The notes under the pieces were generated by a model. It ran no database searches and was not told where the DNA came from. It worked only from the letters and a program-made list of their open reading frames with translations. The position numbers were made by a program, and so were the translations under genes. Below, one piece after another: positions 55,037-64,000 of a DNA stretch of 64,000 bases (position 1 is the stretch's first letter; the number at the start of each line of letters is the position of its first letter). The DNA lies in assembly GCF_017356035.1 (NCBI RefSeq), contig NZ_JAFIQX010000005.1, forward strand, positions 1 to 64,000. The letters are read 5' to 3'. This DNA is from Longitalea luteola. Its GTDB lineage: Bacteria; Bacteroidota; Bacteroidia; Chitinophagales; Chitinophagaceae.

Positions 55037-57229
55037 TTAGCGCAAGAACAGCATCTCACGGTATTTCGGTAACAGCCAGTACTCATCACCTACCAGCAGT
55101 TCCAGCTTGTCGGCATGGTAACGGATCTGATCGAAATACGCTTCTTTGATAGTATCGCAATAAGCAATGGCTTTCTCGCGGGTATCAGTGATCGCATTGG
55201 CCTTTTTGCGGGCCTGGATCATCTTTTCAACCAGCTCAGACATTTTGCTTACATGCTCAGATACTTTGGTCAGGATCTGTTTCTGGTTAGCGTAGCTTTC
55301 TTCTTTCAGACCGATCTCTTTCAAACCTTTAATGTTTGCGATCAGTTCGTTCTGATATTTGATAGCAGCCGGTAAAATGTGGCTGGTAGCCAGCTCACCC
55401 ATTACACGGGCTTCAATTTGTACTTTCTTGATGTATTTTTCAAGCTCGATCTCATGGCGGGCTTCCAGCTCTACATGCGTTAACACGTTGTTGCTTTCGA
55501 ACAGGTGTTTTGATTTTTCGCTAACCATCGCATCCAGCGCTTTTGGCGTAGTGCGTACGTTCGGTAAGCCGCGTTTTTCAGCTTCCTGGTGCCACTCATC
55601 GCTGTAACCGTCGCCTTCGAACAATACTTTTTCGCTGGCTACGATGTACTCGCGAATAACGTGCATGATAGCGATCTCTTTCTTCTCGCCTTTTTCGATC
55701 AGTGTATCTACGTCTTTTTTGAATTTCTTCAGCGTTTCAGCCATGATCGTGTTCAGGGTGGTCATGGGGTTGGCGCAGTTGGCGGTAGAACCTACAGCGC
55801 GGAACTCGAATTTGTTACCAGTGAACGCGAACGGTGAAGTACGGTTACGGTCTGTATTATCGAGTAACAGCTCAGGAATGCTTCTGTGCAGGTCTAATTT
55901 CAGGATAGCTTCATCCTGCTCATCGAATTTACCACCTACTCTTTCTTTTACATCGTTCAATACTTTGTACAGGTACTGGCCAATGAATACTGAGATGATC
56001 GCAGGAGGAGCTTCGTTGGCGCCAAGGCGGTGATCGTTACCGGCAGATGCGATAGACGCACGCAGGATCTCAGAATAATCATATACCGCTTTGATGGTGT
56101 TCACGAAGAAAGTAAGGAACATCAGGTTGGTCTTTGGTGTTTTACCAGGAGCCAGCAGGTTGATGCCGGTATCGGTAGCCATTGACCAGTTGTTGTGTTT
56201 ACCACTTCCGTTAATGCCGGCGAATGGTTTCTCATGCAACAACGCACGTAATTTATGACGGCGGGCAACGCGGTCCATAACATCCATCAGCAGGGTGTTA
56301 TGATCAACGGCCACGCTAACTTCTTCGAAGATAGGAGCGCACTCGAACTGTGCAGGCGCTACCTCGTTGTGACGGGTTCTTAAAGGAATACCCAGTTTGT
56401 AAGATTCCTGCTCGAAATCGCGCATGAAAGCGTAGATCCTGTCAGGAATGGCACCAAAATAATGGTCTTCCAGCTGCTGGCCTTTGGCAGGTGAGTGTCC
56501 GAATACGGTACGTCCGCCCAATACCAGGTCAGGACGGGCATTGAAGAATGCTTCGTCAATTACGAAGTACTCCTGCTCCCATCCGAGGGTAGCGTTTACT
56601 TTGGTTACATTCTTGTCGAAATAATGGCACACTTCAACGGCAGCTTTGTTCAAAGCTTCCAGTGACTTCAACAGAGGTGCTTTATAGTCGAGTGTTTCGC
56701 CGGTATAAGAAACGAAGATGGTAGGGATACACAGTGTTTTACCCTGGCCGATCTCCATAATGAAACAAGGAGAAGAAGGATCCCATGCAGTATAACCACG
56801 GGCTTCGAAAGTGGCACGGATACCACCGCTGGGGAAAGAAGAAGCATCAGGCTCTTGCTGGATCAGCGCATCGCCGTCGAACGTTTCGAGCGCAGTACCG
56901 TCGCCTTTCAATGTGAAGAAAGAATCGTGTTTTTCTGCAGTAGTACCTGTCAGTGGCTGGAACCAGTGTGTATAGTGTGTTACACCTTTTGTTTCTGCCC
57001 ATTGGCGAAGTCCGGCCGCAATTTGATTTGCCATAGCGCGGTCAATCTTCTTACCACCTTTAATAGAGGCGTTAAGACTCTTGTACGCTTCATCACTTAA
57101 AAACTCACGGGCAGTTTTTAATGTAAATACATTCTCACCGAATATGCCGGTAATTTTGGTAGAACCCTCTACATCCAGGCCGTTCTGGCTAGTCAGGTCG
57201 TTGATTGCTTTAAAACGTAATGATTCCAT
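55037..57229 (-). CDS. glnN: Type III glutamine synthetase
   Basis: From ATG 57229 (MESLRFKAINDLTSQ) the protein has 730 residues, the length of the GSIII group typical of Bacteroidota. The upstream in-frame extension (MIPYLSF) is not family sequence. The core holds the GS signatures TRHNEVAPAQFECAPIFE, KPFAGINGSGKHNNWSMATD and VGSTANCANPMTTLNTIMAE. It makes glutamine from glutamate and ammonia with ATP. The gene is alone, with no PII or GlnA gene beside it. Confidence 0.96.
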   Translation of the reverse strand: MESLRFKAINDLTSQNGLDVEGSTKITGIFGENVFTLKTAREFLSDEAYKSLNASIKGGKKIDRAMANQIAAGLRQWAETKGVTHYTHWFQPLTGTTAEKHDSFFTLKGDGTALETFDGDALIQQEPDASSFPSGGIRATFEARGYTAWDPSSPCFIMEIGQGKTLCIPTIFVSYTGETLDYKAPLLKSLEALNKAAVEVCHYFDKNVTKVNATLGWEQEYFVIDEAFFNARPDLVLGGRTVFGHSPAKGQQLEDHYFGAIPDRIYAFMRDFEQESYKLGIPLRTRHNEVAPAQFECAPIFEEVSVAVDHNTLLMDVMDRVARRHKLRALLHEKPFAGINGSGKHNNWSMATDTGINLLAPGKTPKTNLMFLTFFVNTIKAVYDYSEILRASIASAGNDHRLGANEAPPAIISVFIGQYLYKVLNDVKERVGGKFDEQDEAILKLDLHRSIPELLLDNTDRNRTSPFAFTGNKFEFRAVGSTANCANPMTTLNTIMAETLKKFKKDVDTLIEKGEKKEIAIMHVIREYIVASEKVLFEGDGYSDEWHQEAEKRGLPNVRTTPKALDAMVSEKSKHLFESNNVLTHVELEARHEIELEKYIKKVQIEARVMGELATSHILPAAIKYQNELIANIKGLKEIGLKEESYANQKQILTKVSEHVSKMSELVEKMIQARKKANAITDTREKAIAYCDTIKEAYFDQIRYHADKLELLVGDEYWLLPKYREMLFLR

Positions 57230-57380
57230 CACTAAAATTTTTGCTTTTGTGCAAATAAACGACAAATACGGTATCAAAAAAAAATTTTGAATTTATGAGC
57301 CGTTTTTTTTGATAAAACACAGAAAAAACGAGGTCAAATCTGCCTTTTAAATTAAAATGATGGGTAAAAATGCGATTTTT

Positions 57381-58658
57381 TTAAATATATATTTTTTTGC
57401 TAATCTGGCGCCGGAGGGTCCAGTTGGTGCAAACGATCGGAACAGTAAGCAATAAAAGCCCGGGAATGGCTTTGTACCGTACAATAGCCCCCGGAAATGG
57501 AATGGTATATCCTATAAATAAATATAATGTGATGCCGAAACAAAGGCAGAACAGGGGCAGGGGTTTCTTCAACAGCTGCCGCCAGTGTTTTTCTCTTTTT
57601 ACGATCGCTACCAGTACCAGCAGCCAGCAAATGATGATCTCCGCTGCCGTCATCAGCTGTAAAGCTCCCCTGGCTTCCCACAGATAGGGCCGCAGAAATG
57701 TATGGCTCACCGCCTCTGGCAGTACTTTGGCAAAACTGCTTACCGATGGCTGCAGGCTGTCCAGCTGGAACCGCGTACCCTGTAAGGCCATATAGGACTG
57801 CTGTTTCTGCACCACCACCAAAGGCAGGTTCTTCGAAGGCGAGATCCAGGCGGAAACAAAAAATAACAGACAACCTATACCCAATACGAATAAAAAAGTG
57901 AGAACACTGCTTCGGTTAAATTTTACCGATATATACCAGGCGGTCAGGGCGGGAACCAATAATAATAATACCTGGCTCCGGAAAATAAGAATGCCAAGGG
58001 CTGCCAGGCAACCCCACACCAATGACCCGGCTTTGTGTTCATACAACCACCTTCGAAAATGTACCAGGGTTAGGGCCAGGAAGAATAAGATCAGTCCATC
58101 GCCGCGGATGCCGCTGAGCCAGAAAACCAGGGGTGGAAAGAAAAAGAACAGCAACAGCAAGGGTTTTCTCTTGTCGGGAAATTCCTGCACAAACAGGCTG
58201 AACAACCAGTAGTGTCCCCAGAACAGTATGAAGTTGAAGAAAATGACGTTTATATAATAATTACCACCGCTGAACAGGTTGGCAATACTCAGGATCTTGC
58301 CGATACCATCGTTTTCAAGCGTATGGAGATAGGCGCTGATGCCATCCCAGAAGCCGCCACCGGCCCACGCAAATGATCCGGCGGGAAGGAATTCAGTAAA
58401 ATACTGCAGCGTATTATGTTTCAGTTTTTCCAGGTTCTCCAAACCATAGCCGTGGTACATCCAGGTATCGTCGCCATCATAAAACTTCAGAAAGATATAT
58501 CCATATAAACAGCCCATGGCTACTTTGAACAGAAAGGCGGCTGCCAGTTCGGGCACTGATAAAGGTATTTTCTTACGCGTAAGTCGGTACAGCAAGTATA
58601 TGAATATGGTACAATATAATAGAAAGATGAAAATTTGCATGTTGCTTATACTTGGCAT
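57381..58658 (-). CDS. Polytopic membrane protein, possibly polysaccharide-related
   Basis: This 425-residue protein has about nine to eleven membrane helices, the first at 8-25 (FLLYCTIFIYLLYRLTRK). A loop near 60-70 has FYDGDDTWMYHGYGLENL, with acidic residues similar to GT-C-like or EpsG-like sugar polymer proteins. The fit is weak. Two Met starts are close (residues 1 and 7). It is divergent from the glycosyltransferase at 58845, and both may serve surface glycan assembly. Confidence 0.6.
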   Translation of the reverse strand: MPSISNMQIFIFLLYCTIFIYLLYRLTRKKIPLSVPELAAAFLFKVAMGCLYGYIFLKFYDGDDTWMYHGYGLENLEKLKHNTLQYFTEFLPAGSFAWAGGGFWDGISAYLHTLENDGIGKILSIANLFSGGNYYINVIFFNFILFWGHYWLFSLFVQEFPDKRKPLLLLFFFFPPLVFWLSGIRGDGLILFFLALTLVHFRRWLYEHKAGSLVWGCLAALGILIFRSQVLLLLVPALTAWYISVKFNRSSVLTFLFVLGIGCLLFFVSAWISPSKNLPLVVVQKQQSYMALQGTRFQLDSLQPSVSSFAKVLPEAVSHTFLRPYLWEARGALQLMTAAEIIICWLLVLVAIVKREKHWRQLLKKPLPLFCLCFGITLYLFIGYTIPFPGAIVRYKAIPGLLLLTVPIVCTNWTLRRQISKKIYI

Positions 58659-58844
58659 TGAAACCAGTTGGCAAAGAAAACCAATTTGGCCATAGGCAAT
58701 TGGTAAAAAAACAACCGCTAAGTAATTATATATAAGAAATCAACGCTGCCGAGCGTTTGTGTATTGTCCATCGGTTATTCTCTATTGTTCATTGCCTGTT
58801 GAATATAACAGTCAAATGTATAAATTTGAACCTAATATCTGCTG

Positions 58845-59990
58845 ATGTTTAGCAAGGTCGGAGCCCATAAGTTGATCGCCTTTGTGTCAAACAGCGCGTG
58901 GTCTGTCTACAATTTCCGGTTAGATGTGATCCGTTATCTAATTGACCAGGGGTTTGCCGTGTTGGTACTGGCCCCCGAAGATGAGTATGCTGAATACCTG
59001 TTGAAGGCTGGTTGCCAGTTCATTCCGCTCCATTTCAACAACAAGACCGAAAGCCCGGTGGCTGATCTTGCCTTTTACCGGCAGCTGAATGCACTCTACC
59101 GCGAACATCGCCCCGATTTTATTTTTCATTACGTAGCCAAACCGAATATTTACGGGTCACTGGCCGCTGCTGCGGTCGGTATACCGTCCGTGGCCGTCAT
59201 TACCGGACTCGGCTACCCGTTTGCCAAACGCAACTGGCTGTATCATGTTGTAAAATTATTGTATAAAAGAGCGCTGCGTAAAACCCGTGAGGTATGGTTC
59301 CTGAATAATGAAGACGCCAAGATATTCATCAACGAACATATCGTAAATATTGAAAAGGTGAAGGTGCTGCCGGGCGAAGGCGTTGATACCGATTATTTCT
59401 CCTTTCCGCAACGGAGCGCAAAAAAGAAAAACGGACCTTTTATTTTTTTAATGAGCACCCGCCTGCTCAAGAGCAAGGGTATCAGTCTGTACGCCGATGC
59501 CGCCCGCATATTAAAAAAGAAACATTACGACGTACGGTTTGAACTGATCGGCTTTTTTGAACAACATCATCCTGATTCTATCCTGCGCGAAGACCTTGAA
59601 CGCTGGCAAAAGGAAGGACTGATCCACTACGGCGGCTTTGCCAAGGATGTGCGGCCTTTCCTGCAGCGGGCCGATTGTTTTGTATTTCCCTCTTTTTATA
59701 ATGAAGGTGTACCGCGCTGCCTGATGGAGGCGGCCAGTATGGAATTACCGGTGATCACCAGCAATAACCGGGGCTGTAAGGAAGTGGTGATCAACAACAG
59801 CACCGGCTTCCTGTGTCATGTGCACGACCCGTTCGACCTGGCCGATAAAATGGAAAAAATCATCAACCTGCCTGCTGAAGACCGGCAGCGCCTTGGCCGC
59901 AATGGCCGCGCCCTCGTCATTAAAAAGTTTGATATCAGGCATGTTATTGATGAGTATGTTTCAACCTTAAATGCGGATTGGGCGGACTAA
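58845..59990 (+). CDS. Family 4 glycosyltransferase
   Basis: This 381-residue protein has the GT-B fold: an N-terminal domain with LIAFVSNSAWSVYNFRLDVI and HYVAKPNIYGSLAAAAVGIP, VITGLGYPFAKR, then the C-terminal domain with FIFLMSTRLLKSKGI and the EPR-type donor region FPSFYNEGVPRCLMEAASM. It matches the PglA/CapM-like glycosyltransferases of exopolysaccharide and O-antigen clusters. Donor sugar unknown. The stop is 3 bp before a repeat element. Confidence 0.9.
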   Translation: MFSKVGAHKLIAFVSNSAWSVYNFRLDVIRYLIDQGFAVLVLAPEDEYAEYLLKAGCQFIPLHFNNKTESPVADLAFYRQLNALYREHRPDFIFHYVAKPNIYGSLAAAAVGIPSVAVITGLGYPFAKRNWLYHVVKLLYKRALRKTREVWFLNNEDAKIFINEHIVNIEKVKVLPGEGVDTDYFSFPQRSAKKKNGPFIFLMSTRLLKSKGISLYADAARILKKKHYDVRFELIGFFEQHHPDSILREDLERWQKEGLIHYGGFAKDVRPFLQRADCFVFPSFYNEGVPRCLMEAASMELPVITSNNRGCKEVVINNSTGFLCHVHDPFDLADKMEKIINLPAEDRQRLGRNGRALVIKKFDIRHVIDEYVSTLNADWAD

Positions 59991-59992
59991 TA

Positions 59993-60271
59993 CCCCCAGC
60001 TGCGCCTCAACTGCGTCCCAGCTGCGCCCCAACTGGCCCCCCAGCCCCTCTGAAGGGGGAGTACCCAGGCGCTGGCTGCCCTTTGCAATCGTTAGTGGCT
60101 GGTGGTAAATGGCTAGTGGGCTTTTACCCAGTCATTCCTACTGTAGCATTTCGCCGTACATTGCTGCCTTTCCTAGTCGTCCTACTCGCCACTAGCCACT
60201 TGCTACTCGCCCGCCAACTTTAAACTTTAAACTATAAACTGTGAACTGTGAACTTTAAACTGAAAACTTTA
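59993..60271. repeat. Compound repeat element: 11-bp, GGCTAGTGG and TTTAAAC words
   Basis: 59995-60055 holds an array of about 11-base words (ACTGCGTCCC-like) rich in C. 60092-60120 has GGCTGGTGG/GGCTAGTGG with the inverse CCACTAGCC at about 60189. 60212-60271 holds 7-base words TTTAAAC, TATAAAC and TGTGAAC. This end overlaps the last codons of the glycosyltransferase-like gene at 60255. Confidence 0.8.
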
Positions 60272-61178
60272 AACCGGGAAACTTCGATTCCAGGAATGTT
60301 AGTACTCCGCAACTGCGGATCTGCTTCTCCCATGTCCAGCTGCTGAGATCAGGTTGCGCATAACTGAAGTTGTTGATCTTCTCCCAGGTGAAATTTTTCA
60401 GGTCGGGCTGCAGGTAGAAATAGCTGCCGCCATAGTTGTTTTGAAACTGGCGCACCCAGGCATAATCGGTAGTTACAACAGGCATCCGGCAGGCTGCATA
60501 GTCGAGGAATTTGGCCGATGTCTGTTGATTGTAGGGAACGATATCAGGCATATAATTGATACCATACTTCGCCTGCTGTATATGGGTATATACTTCATGG
60601 TATGGAACAGGTCCTTTAAACGTAATATTGGCAGTTCCAGCATAAGCAGCGCTCAATGCGTTATAAGCGCGCGACAGCACCAGCAGGCTGCGCTCCTTTA
60701 ATGCGCCCTTAGTAAAACAATTGAACAGTAATTCCAGATTTCTACCCTTGTCAACAGTACCCACATATACAAAATCATATTGTTTCTGTATGCCCGGTAA
60801 CAGGTGATCAGTACCCGGAGGAATGCCATAATTGCGAATGCCAAAAGGAATGGCATCGTTCCATTGAAACTGATGCTGTACATAATCGTTATTGAATATG
60901 CGGTAATCCGGTCTTGTATTGATCAGTTTCTTGATCCGGTCTTTTAAGGTACTGAGCGGCGGCACCGATGCCGATGCATATTCATGTATGGTGATCACCG
61001 CTTTATTCCGCCGGCTATGCTGCCCCAAAAAATGCCATTCCACCTCGCAGGCGCTGTTGTGTACTTCCGCCCGACTAACCACCTCTGTGTTGATCCCATG
61101 GGCTGTAAAAAAATCAACGTACGCTATTATCTCGGGTAGAAATGCCTTGTGGGGGTGAATGAAACGGATCGTCATCAT
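60255..61178 (-). CDS. Glycosyltransferase-like protein (first of a paralog pair)
   Basis: This 307-residue soluble protein shows VYVGTVDKGRNLELLFNCFT and a later YGINYMPDIVPYNQQTSAKF then ACRMPVVTTDYAWVRQF, which are the donor-binding C-terminal features of GT-B glycosyltransferases; the N-terminal domain is divergent. The last residues GLKFSV and the stop are encoded by repeat words (GTTTAAA). The paralog at 61392-62324 shares start (FIHPHKAFLPE vs FVHNGKAFLPE) and end (GVLTFLESKFP). They are probably recent duplicates with related substrates. Confidence 0.8.
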   Translation of the reverse strand: MMTIRFIHPHKAFLPEIIAYVDFFTAHGINTEVVSRAEVHNSACEVEWHFLGQHSRRNKAVITIHEYASASVPPLSTLKDRIKKLINTRPDYRIFNNDYVQHQFQWNDAIPFGIRNYGIPPGTDHLLPGIQKQYDFVYVGTVDKGRNLELLFNCFTKGALKERSLLVLSRAYNALSAAYAGTANITFKGPVPYHEVYTHIQQAKYGINYMPDIVPYNQQTSAKFLDYAACRMPVVTTDYAWVRQFQNNYGGSYFYLQPDLKNFTWEKINNFSYAQPDLSSWTWEKQIRSCGVLTFLESKFPGLKFSV

Positions 61179-61182
61179 TAAT

Positions 61183-61312
61183 TATTGAGTTCAAAGTTCA
61201 AAGTTTAAAGTTCAAAGTTCAAAGTTCACAGTTCAAAGTTCATAGTTCAAAGTTCACAGTTCACAGTTCAAAGTTCATAGTTCATAGTTCAAAGTTCACA
61301 GTTCTAAGTTCC
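61183..61312. repeat. AGTTCAA word array upstream of the first glycosyltransferase
   Basis: About eighteen 7-base words AGTTCAA, AGTTTAA, AGTTCAC and AGTTCAT in tandem. They are the inverse type of the TTTAAAC/TGTGAAC words at the far end of the gene 60255-61178, so the gene is flanked by inverted arrays. Confidence 0.9.
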
Positions 61313-61391
61313 TAAGTTATTCAGATTGTGGTTTGACATCTTAACAAGTTTACCGGAAGCCGGCGGCTGGTAACCGGTAACAGCTCCCCCT

Positions 61392-62324
61392 TCAGGGGCG
61401 GGGGGTAAACTGTAATTCCGGGAACTTGCTTTCAAGAAAGGTCAAAACGCCTGACTTTCGTATCTGCTGATCCCAGGTCAGGGTTTCCATCGCTGGTCTG
61501 GCATAGGGAAAATTACTGACCGCTTCCCAGGTGAAATTCGACAGGTCGGGTTCCAGGTAAAAGAATTCGCCGCCATATTGTCGCTGAAACTGTTCTACCC
61601 AGGCATAGCGGGTGGAAATAATGGGCAGTCCCAGGGCTGCGTACTCCAGCAATTTCACAGAGGTTTGATGGCTGAAAGGTTCCATATCGACGGTATAATT
61701 GATGCCGAAGCGGGCTCTTAATATATAAAAATCCAGCAGGTGATGAGGCAGCGGGCCCATAAATATGATATTGCGGTAAGAAGCGTAGGCTTCCTGCAGG
61801 TGTTCATAGTCTCTCCCGATGATCAACAGGGTTTTGCCTTTCATGGCCCCGGTACTGAAGCATTTCAGCAGGGCTTCGGGCCGGCGTATGGGCGACAGGT
61901 CGCCGGTATACACAAAATCATAGTCGCGTTCATGTAAAAAAGGATCCGTCTGCAGCCAGTGTTCAGGCACCCCCATATCGCGGTAACCGAAGGGGATGTG
62001 ATCGTGGAAATTGAAGGCTTTTTGTACATATTCATTCAAAAACAGCCGGAAATCGGGCTGGGCATTGAAAAAACTTTTCCACCAGTTCTTCCACCAGCGC
62101 CAGGGCGGCAGGGAAGAGGAGCCATATTCATGGATCTTATAGATGCCTTCTTTGGGTTTGGTGAGGTCAACGCCCATCATCCACCACTCCACATGCCGGT
62201 GCAGCAGCCCCAGCTCGTTCCTGTTCACGACCTCACAGGTTATCTGGCAGGCCGAAAAGAAACGGGTATAGGCGTCCATTTCGGGCAAAAATGCTTTTCC
62301 ATTATGAACAAAAGCGATGATCAT
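61392..62324 (-). CDS. Glycosyltransferase-like protein (second of the pair)
   Basis: This 310-residue protein resembles the one at 60255 over its length: DFVYTGDLSPIRRPEALLKC, FGINYTVDMEPFSHQTSVKL then GLPIISTRYAWVEQFQRQYG. The same GT-B-like donor half is present. The charged N-terminal domain is again unlike named families. The gap to the first paralog (213 bp) is filled mostly by the repeat array, so the pair may not share one transcript. Confidence 0.8.
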   Translation of the reverse strand: MIIAFVHNGKAFLPEMDAYTRFFSACQITCEVVNRNELGLLHRHVEWWMMGVDLTKPKEGIYKIHEYGSSSLPPWRWWKNWWKSFFNAQPDFRLFLNEYVQKAFNFHDHIPFGYRDMGVPEHWLQTDPFLHERDYDFVYTGDLSPIRRPEALLKCFSTGAMKGKTLLIIGRDYEHLQEAYASYRNIIFMGPLPHHLLDFYILRARFGINYTVDMEPFSHQTSVKLLEYAALGLPIISTRYAWVEQFQRQYGGEFFYLEPDLSNFTWEAVSNFPYARPAMETLTWDQQIRKSGVLTFLESKFPELQFTPRP

Positions 62325-62372
62325 GAGCTGGTAAATCGGGATAAATTTATCAATTAGATGACATACTGTTTG

Positions 62373-62380
62373 TACTTTTG
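62373..62380 (+). promoter_or_regulatory. -7 promoter box upstream of purL
   Basis: TACTTTTG is an exact TAnnTTTG box, 131 bp before the purL ATG. Between the two lies the repeat element 62394-62505, so the purL leader would contain it. Confidence 0.65.
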
Positions 62381-62393
62381 CGCTTTCTTTAAA

Positions 62394-62505
62394 TAGGCTA
62401 GTGGTAAATGCCCGCCCGACTGAACGTCGTTCGGGCGGGGCTGGTGGCTAACAGGCATTTAAAACGCCTCCAGCCTACCTGCATTTGCCGCTCGCTACTT
62501 ACATC
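62394..62505. repeat. GGCTAGTGG words with GC palindrome in the purL leader
   Basis: GGCTAGTGGTAAATGC at the left is matched in loose inverse by GCATTTGCCGCTCGCTAC at the right. A palindrome CGCCCGACTGAACG and CGTTCGGGCGG (about 62411-62436) lies between. Same word family as part of the element at 59993. Confidence 0.8.
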
Positions 62506-62510
62506 ATATT

Positions 62511-64000
62511 ATGGAAGTAACAGTAAAAACGGCTAAACAATTACGACTTACCGAAGAAGAATTCGAATTGATAAAACAAAAACTTGGCCGTACGCCCAAT
62601 TTTACCGAATTGTGTGCCTTCAGCGGTATGTGGAGTGAACATTGCAGTTACAAGAACTCGATCAAATGGTTGAAAACCCTGCCCCGCGAAGGCAAAAAAA
62701 TGCTGGTAAAGGCAGGTGAGGAAAATGCGGGTCTGATGGATATTGGCGACGGCTTCGGCGTAGTATTTAAAATAGAATCTCATAATCACCCCTCCGCTAT
62801 CGAACCCTTCCAGGGGGCCGCTACCGGGGTAGGGGGTATTCACCGCGATATATTTACCATGGGCGCCCGGCCTATTGCCTCGCTCAATTCCCTTCGTTTC
62901 GGCAACCTGAAAGAAGCTAAAACGCAGCACCTCCTGGCGGGGGTGGTACATGGGATCGGCCACTACGGCAACTGCTTCGGCGTTCCAACCGTAGGCGGCG
63001 AAATCTATTTTGAACAATGTTATCATACCAACCCCCTCGTGAACGCCATGAGCGTTGGTATTGTAAAGAACGGGGAGACCATTTCTGCTACTGCCAAAGG
63101 CATTGGCAACCCGGTCTTCTTTGTGGGTTCTGCCACCGGTAAAGACGGTATCGGCGGTGCTTCTTTTGCTTCTGCCGATATCACTGCAGAAAGTGCCGAA
63201 GAATTACCTGCCGTACAGGTGGGCGACCCCTTCCAGGAAAAGAAACTGCTCGAAGCCTGCCTGGAAGTGATCAGGACCGGCGCTGTTGTAGGTATGCAGG
63301 ATATGGGTGCTGCCGGTATTATCTGTTCTACCGCGGAAATGAGCGCCAAGGGCGAAGTAGGCATGCGCATCGACCTCGAAAAAGTGCCTACCCGCCAGAA
63401 GAATATGAAAGCCTGGGAACTGCTGCTGAGCGAAAGCCAGGAGCGGATGTTGATGGTAGTGGAAAAAGGCCGTGAAGCGGAAGTACAACGTGTGTTCGAT
63501 AAATGGGACCTGCCCTGCTCAGAGATCGGGGAAGTGACCAATGATGGCATCCTGCGTTTTTACATGCATGGCGAGCTGGAAGCTGAAATCCCTGCCAATG
63601 ACCTGGTATTGGGGGGCGGCGCGCCGCAATATACCCGCGAGTATAAAGAACCTGCCTATTTCGAAAAAATAAAAGCTTTCAACGCCGACAGCATTGATGT
63701 ACCGGCCGATCTGAAAGCCGTTGCTGAACAGTTGATCACCATCCCCAACATTGCCAACAAACGTTGGGTGTATGTGCAGTACGACAGCATGGTGGGTGCA
63801 GGTACGGCAACTACCAATACACCGTCTGATGCTGCGGTAGTAATAGCCAAACCAACCAACAAGGGACTGGCCCTTACTACAGATTGCAACAGCCGTTACG
63901 TATATGCCGAACCGTTCACCGGAGGTATGATCGCGGTGGCAGAAGCTGCCCGCAACATCGTTTGCAGTGGCGGTCAACCATTGGGCATCACCAACTGTTT
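62511..64000 (+). CDS. purL: Phosphoribosylformylglycinamidine synthase subunit PurL (5' part)
   Basis: The frame opens at ATG 62511 and runs past the window end with about 496 codons seen. Landmarks are CAFSGMWSEHCSYKNS near residue 38, the ATP/metal region ESHNHPSAIEPFQGAATG near 90, GGIHRDIFTMGARPIASL, and a later VGMQDMGAAGIICSTAEM. This is the small PurL form of about 740 residues, which needs PurS and PurQ and makes FGAM in purine synthesis. The 3' third is outside the window. Confidence 0.97.
   Translation, partial: MEVTVKTAKQLRLTEEEFELIKQKLGRTPNFTELCAFSGMWSEHCSYKNSIKWLKTLPREGKKMLVKAGEENAGLMDIGDGFGVVFKIESHNHPSAIEPFQGAATGVGGIHRDIFTMGARPIASLNSLRFGNLKEAKTQHLLAGVVHGIGHYGNCFGVPTVGGEIYFEQCYHTNPLVNAMSVGIVKNGETISATAKGIGNPVFFVGSATGKDGIGGASFASADITAESAEELPAVQVGDPFQEKKLLEACLEVIRTGAVVGMQDMGAAGIICSTAEMSAKGEVGMRIDLEKVPTRQKNMKAWELLLSESQERMLMVVEKGREAEVQRVFDKWDLPCSEIGEVTNDGILRFYMHGELEAEIPANDLVLGGGAPQYTREYKEPAYFEKIKAFNADSIDVPADLKAVAEQLITIPNIANKRWVYVQYDSMVGAGTATTNTPSDAAVVIAKPTNKGLALTTDCNSRYVYAEPFTGGMIAVAEAARNIVCSGGQPLGITNC

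Noticed and set aside
62541-63977. Minus-strand frames over the last 1.5 kb
   Set aside because: They are shadows of purL on the plus strand, which has full family motifs and continues out of the window.

Overview
The window looks like chromosomal DNA of a Bacteroidota species, most likely family Chitinophagaceae (Chitinophaga or Niastella type). The signs are a protein with a type IX secretion C-terminal domain, DUF4270, DUF4907 and DUF6520-type proteins, type III glutamine synthetase, many lipoproteins, LytS/LytTR regulators, promoters with the Bacteroidetes -7 box TAnnTTTG, no consistent Shine-Dalgarno sequences, and a type II-C CRISPR system with a 47-bp repeat. I see no tRNA or rRNA genes.

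Layout. 1-4.5 kb is eroded accessory DNA: a frameshifted IS481-like transposase remnant, small secreted proteins, a large membrane protein and a broken AraC-family regulator. 4.5-7 kb holds a family 2 glycosyltransferase, a MauE/DoxX-like membrane protein and a short AraC protein. 7-16.5 kb encodes envelope proteins and oxidoreductases: lipoproteins, a PhoX-like protein, a di-haem cytochrome c peroxidase with an N-terminal helical domain, a GMC oxidoreductase, a second short AraC protein and a siderophore-type acetyltransferase. 16.8-23 kb holds an outer-membrane protein/DUF4270 pair, then a Kelch-DUF4907-LytS-LytTR operon. 23.3-25.3 kb has a candidate Panacea toxin-antitoxin pair and an L,D-transpeptidase-like protein. 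25.6-35.3 kb has surface-polysaccharide genes (Gfo/Idh/MocA, WcaJ-like), tandem M1 peptidases, a GNAT protein, IspD and a STAS protein. 35.4-42.6 kb has ClpC, cytidylate kinase, a type IX cargo protein and small proteins.

42.6-52.5 kb is a complete type II-C CRISPR-Cas locus. An array of 50 repeats and 49 spacers lies beside cas2, cas1 and a 1,400-residue cas9, which are transcribed toward it. A tracrRNA gene sits upstream of cas9 on the opposite strand. Each array repeat carries a promoter-like box pointing toward the cas genes. The cas9 leader contains a near-perfect half-repeat preceded by a promoter-like box and a spacer-length stretch, so a self-regulatory crRNA-like RNA is possible. 52.5-64 kb continues with a NUDIX hydrolase, an FN3 protein, GlnN, four polysaccharide-type proteins and the 5' part of purL.

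The strangest feature at large scale is a set of about fifteen intergenic elements made of degenerate short tandem words, mostly 7 bp long. The word differs at each site. The arms are usually inverted, and several centres hold a GC-rich palindrome. They abut or overlap stop codons, flank single genes in inverted orientation, hold one start codon, and in one M1 peptidase are read through in frame inside the gene.
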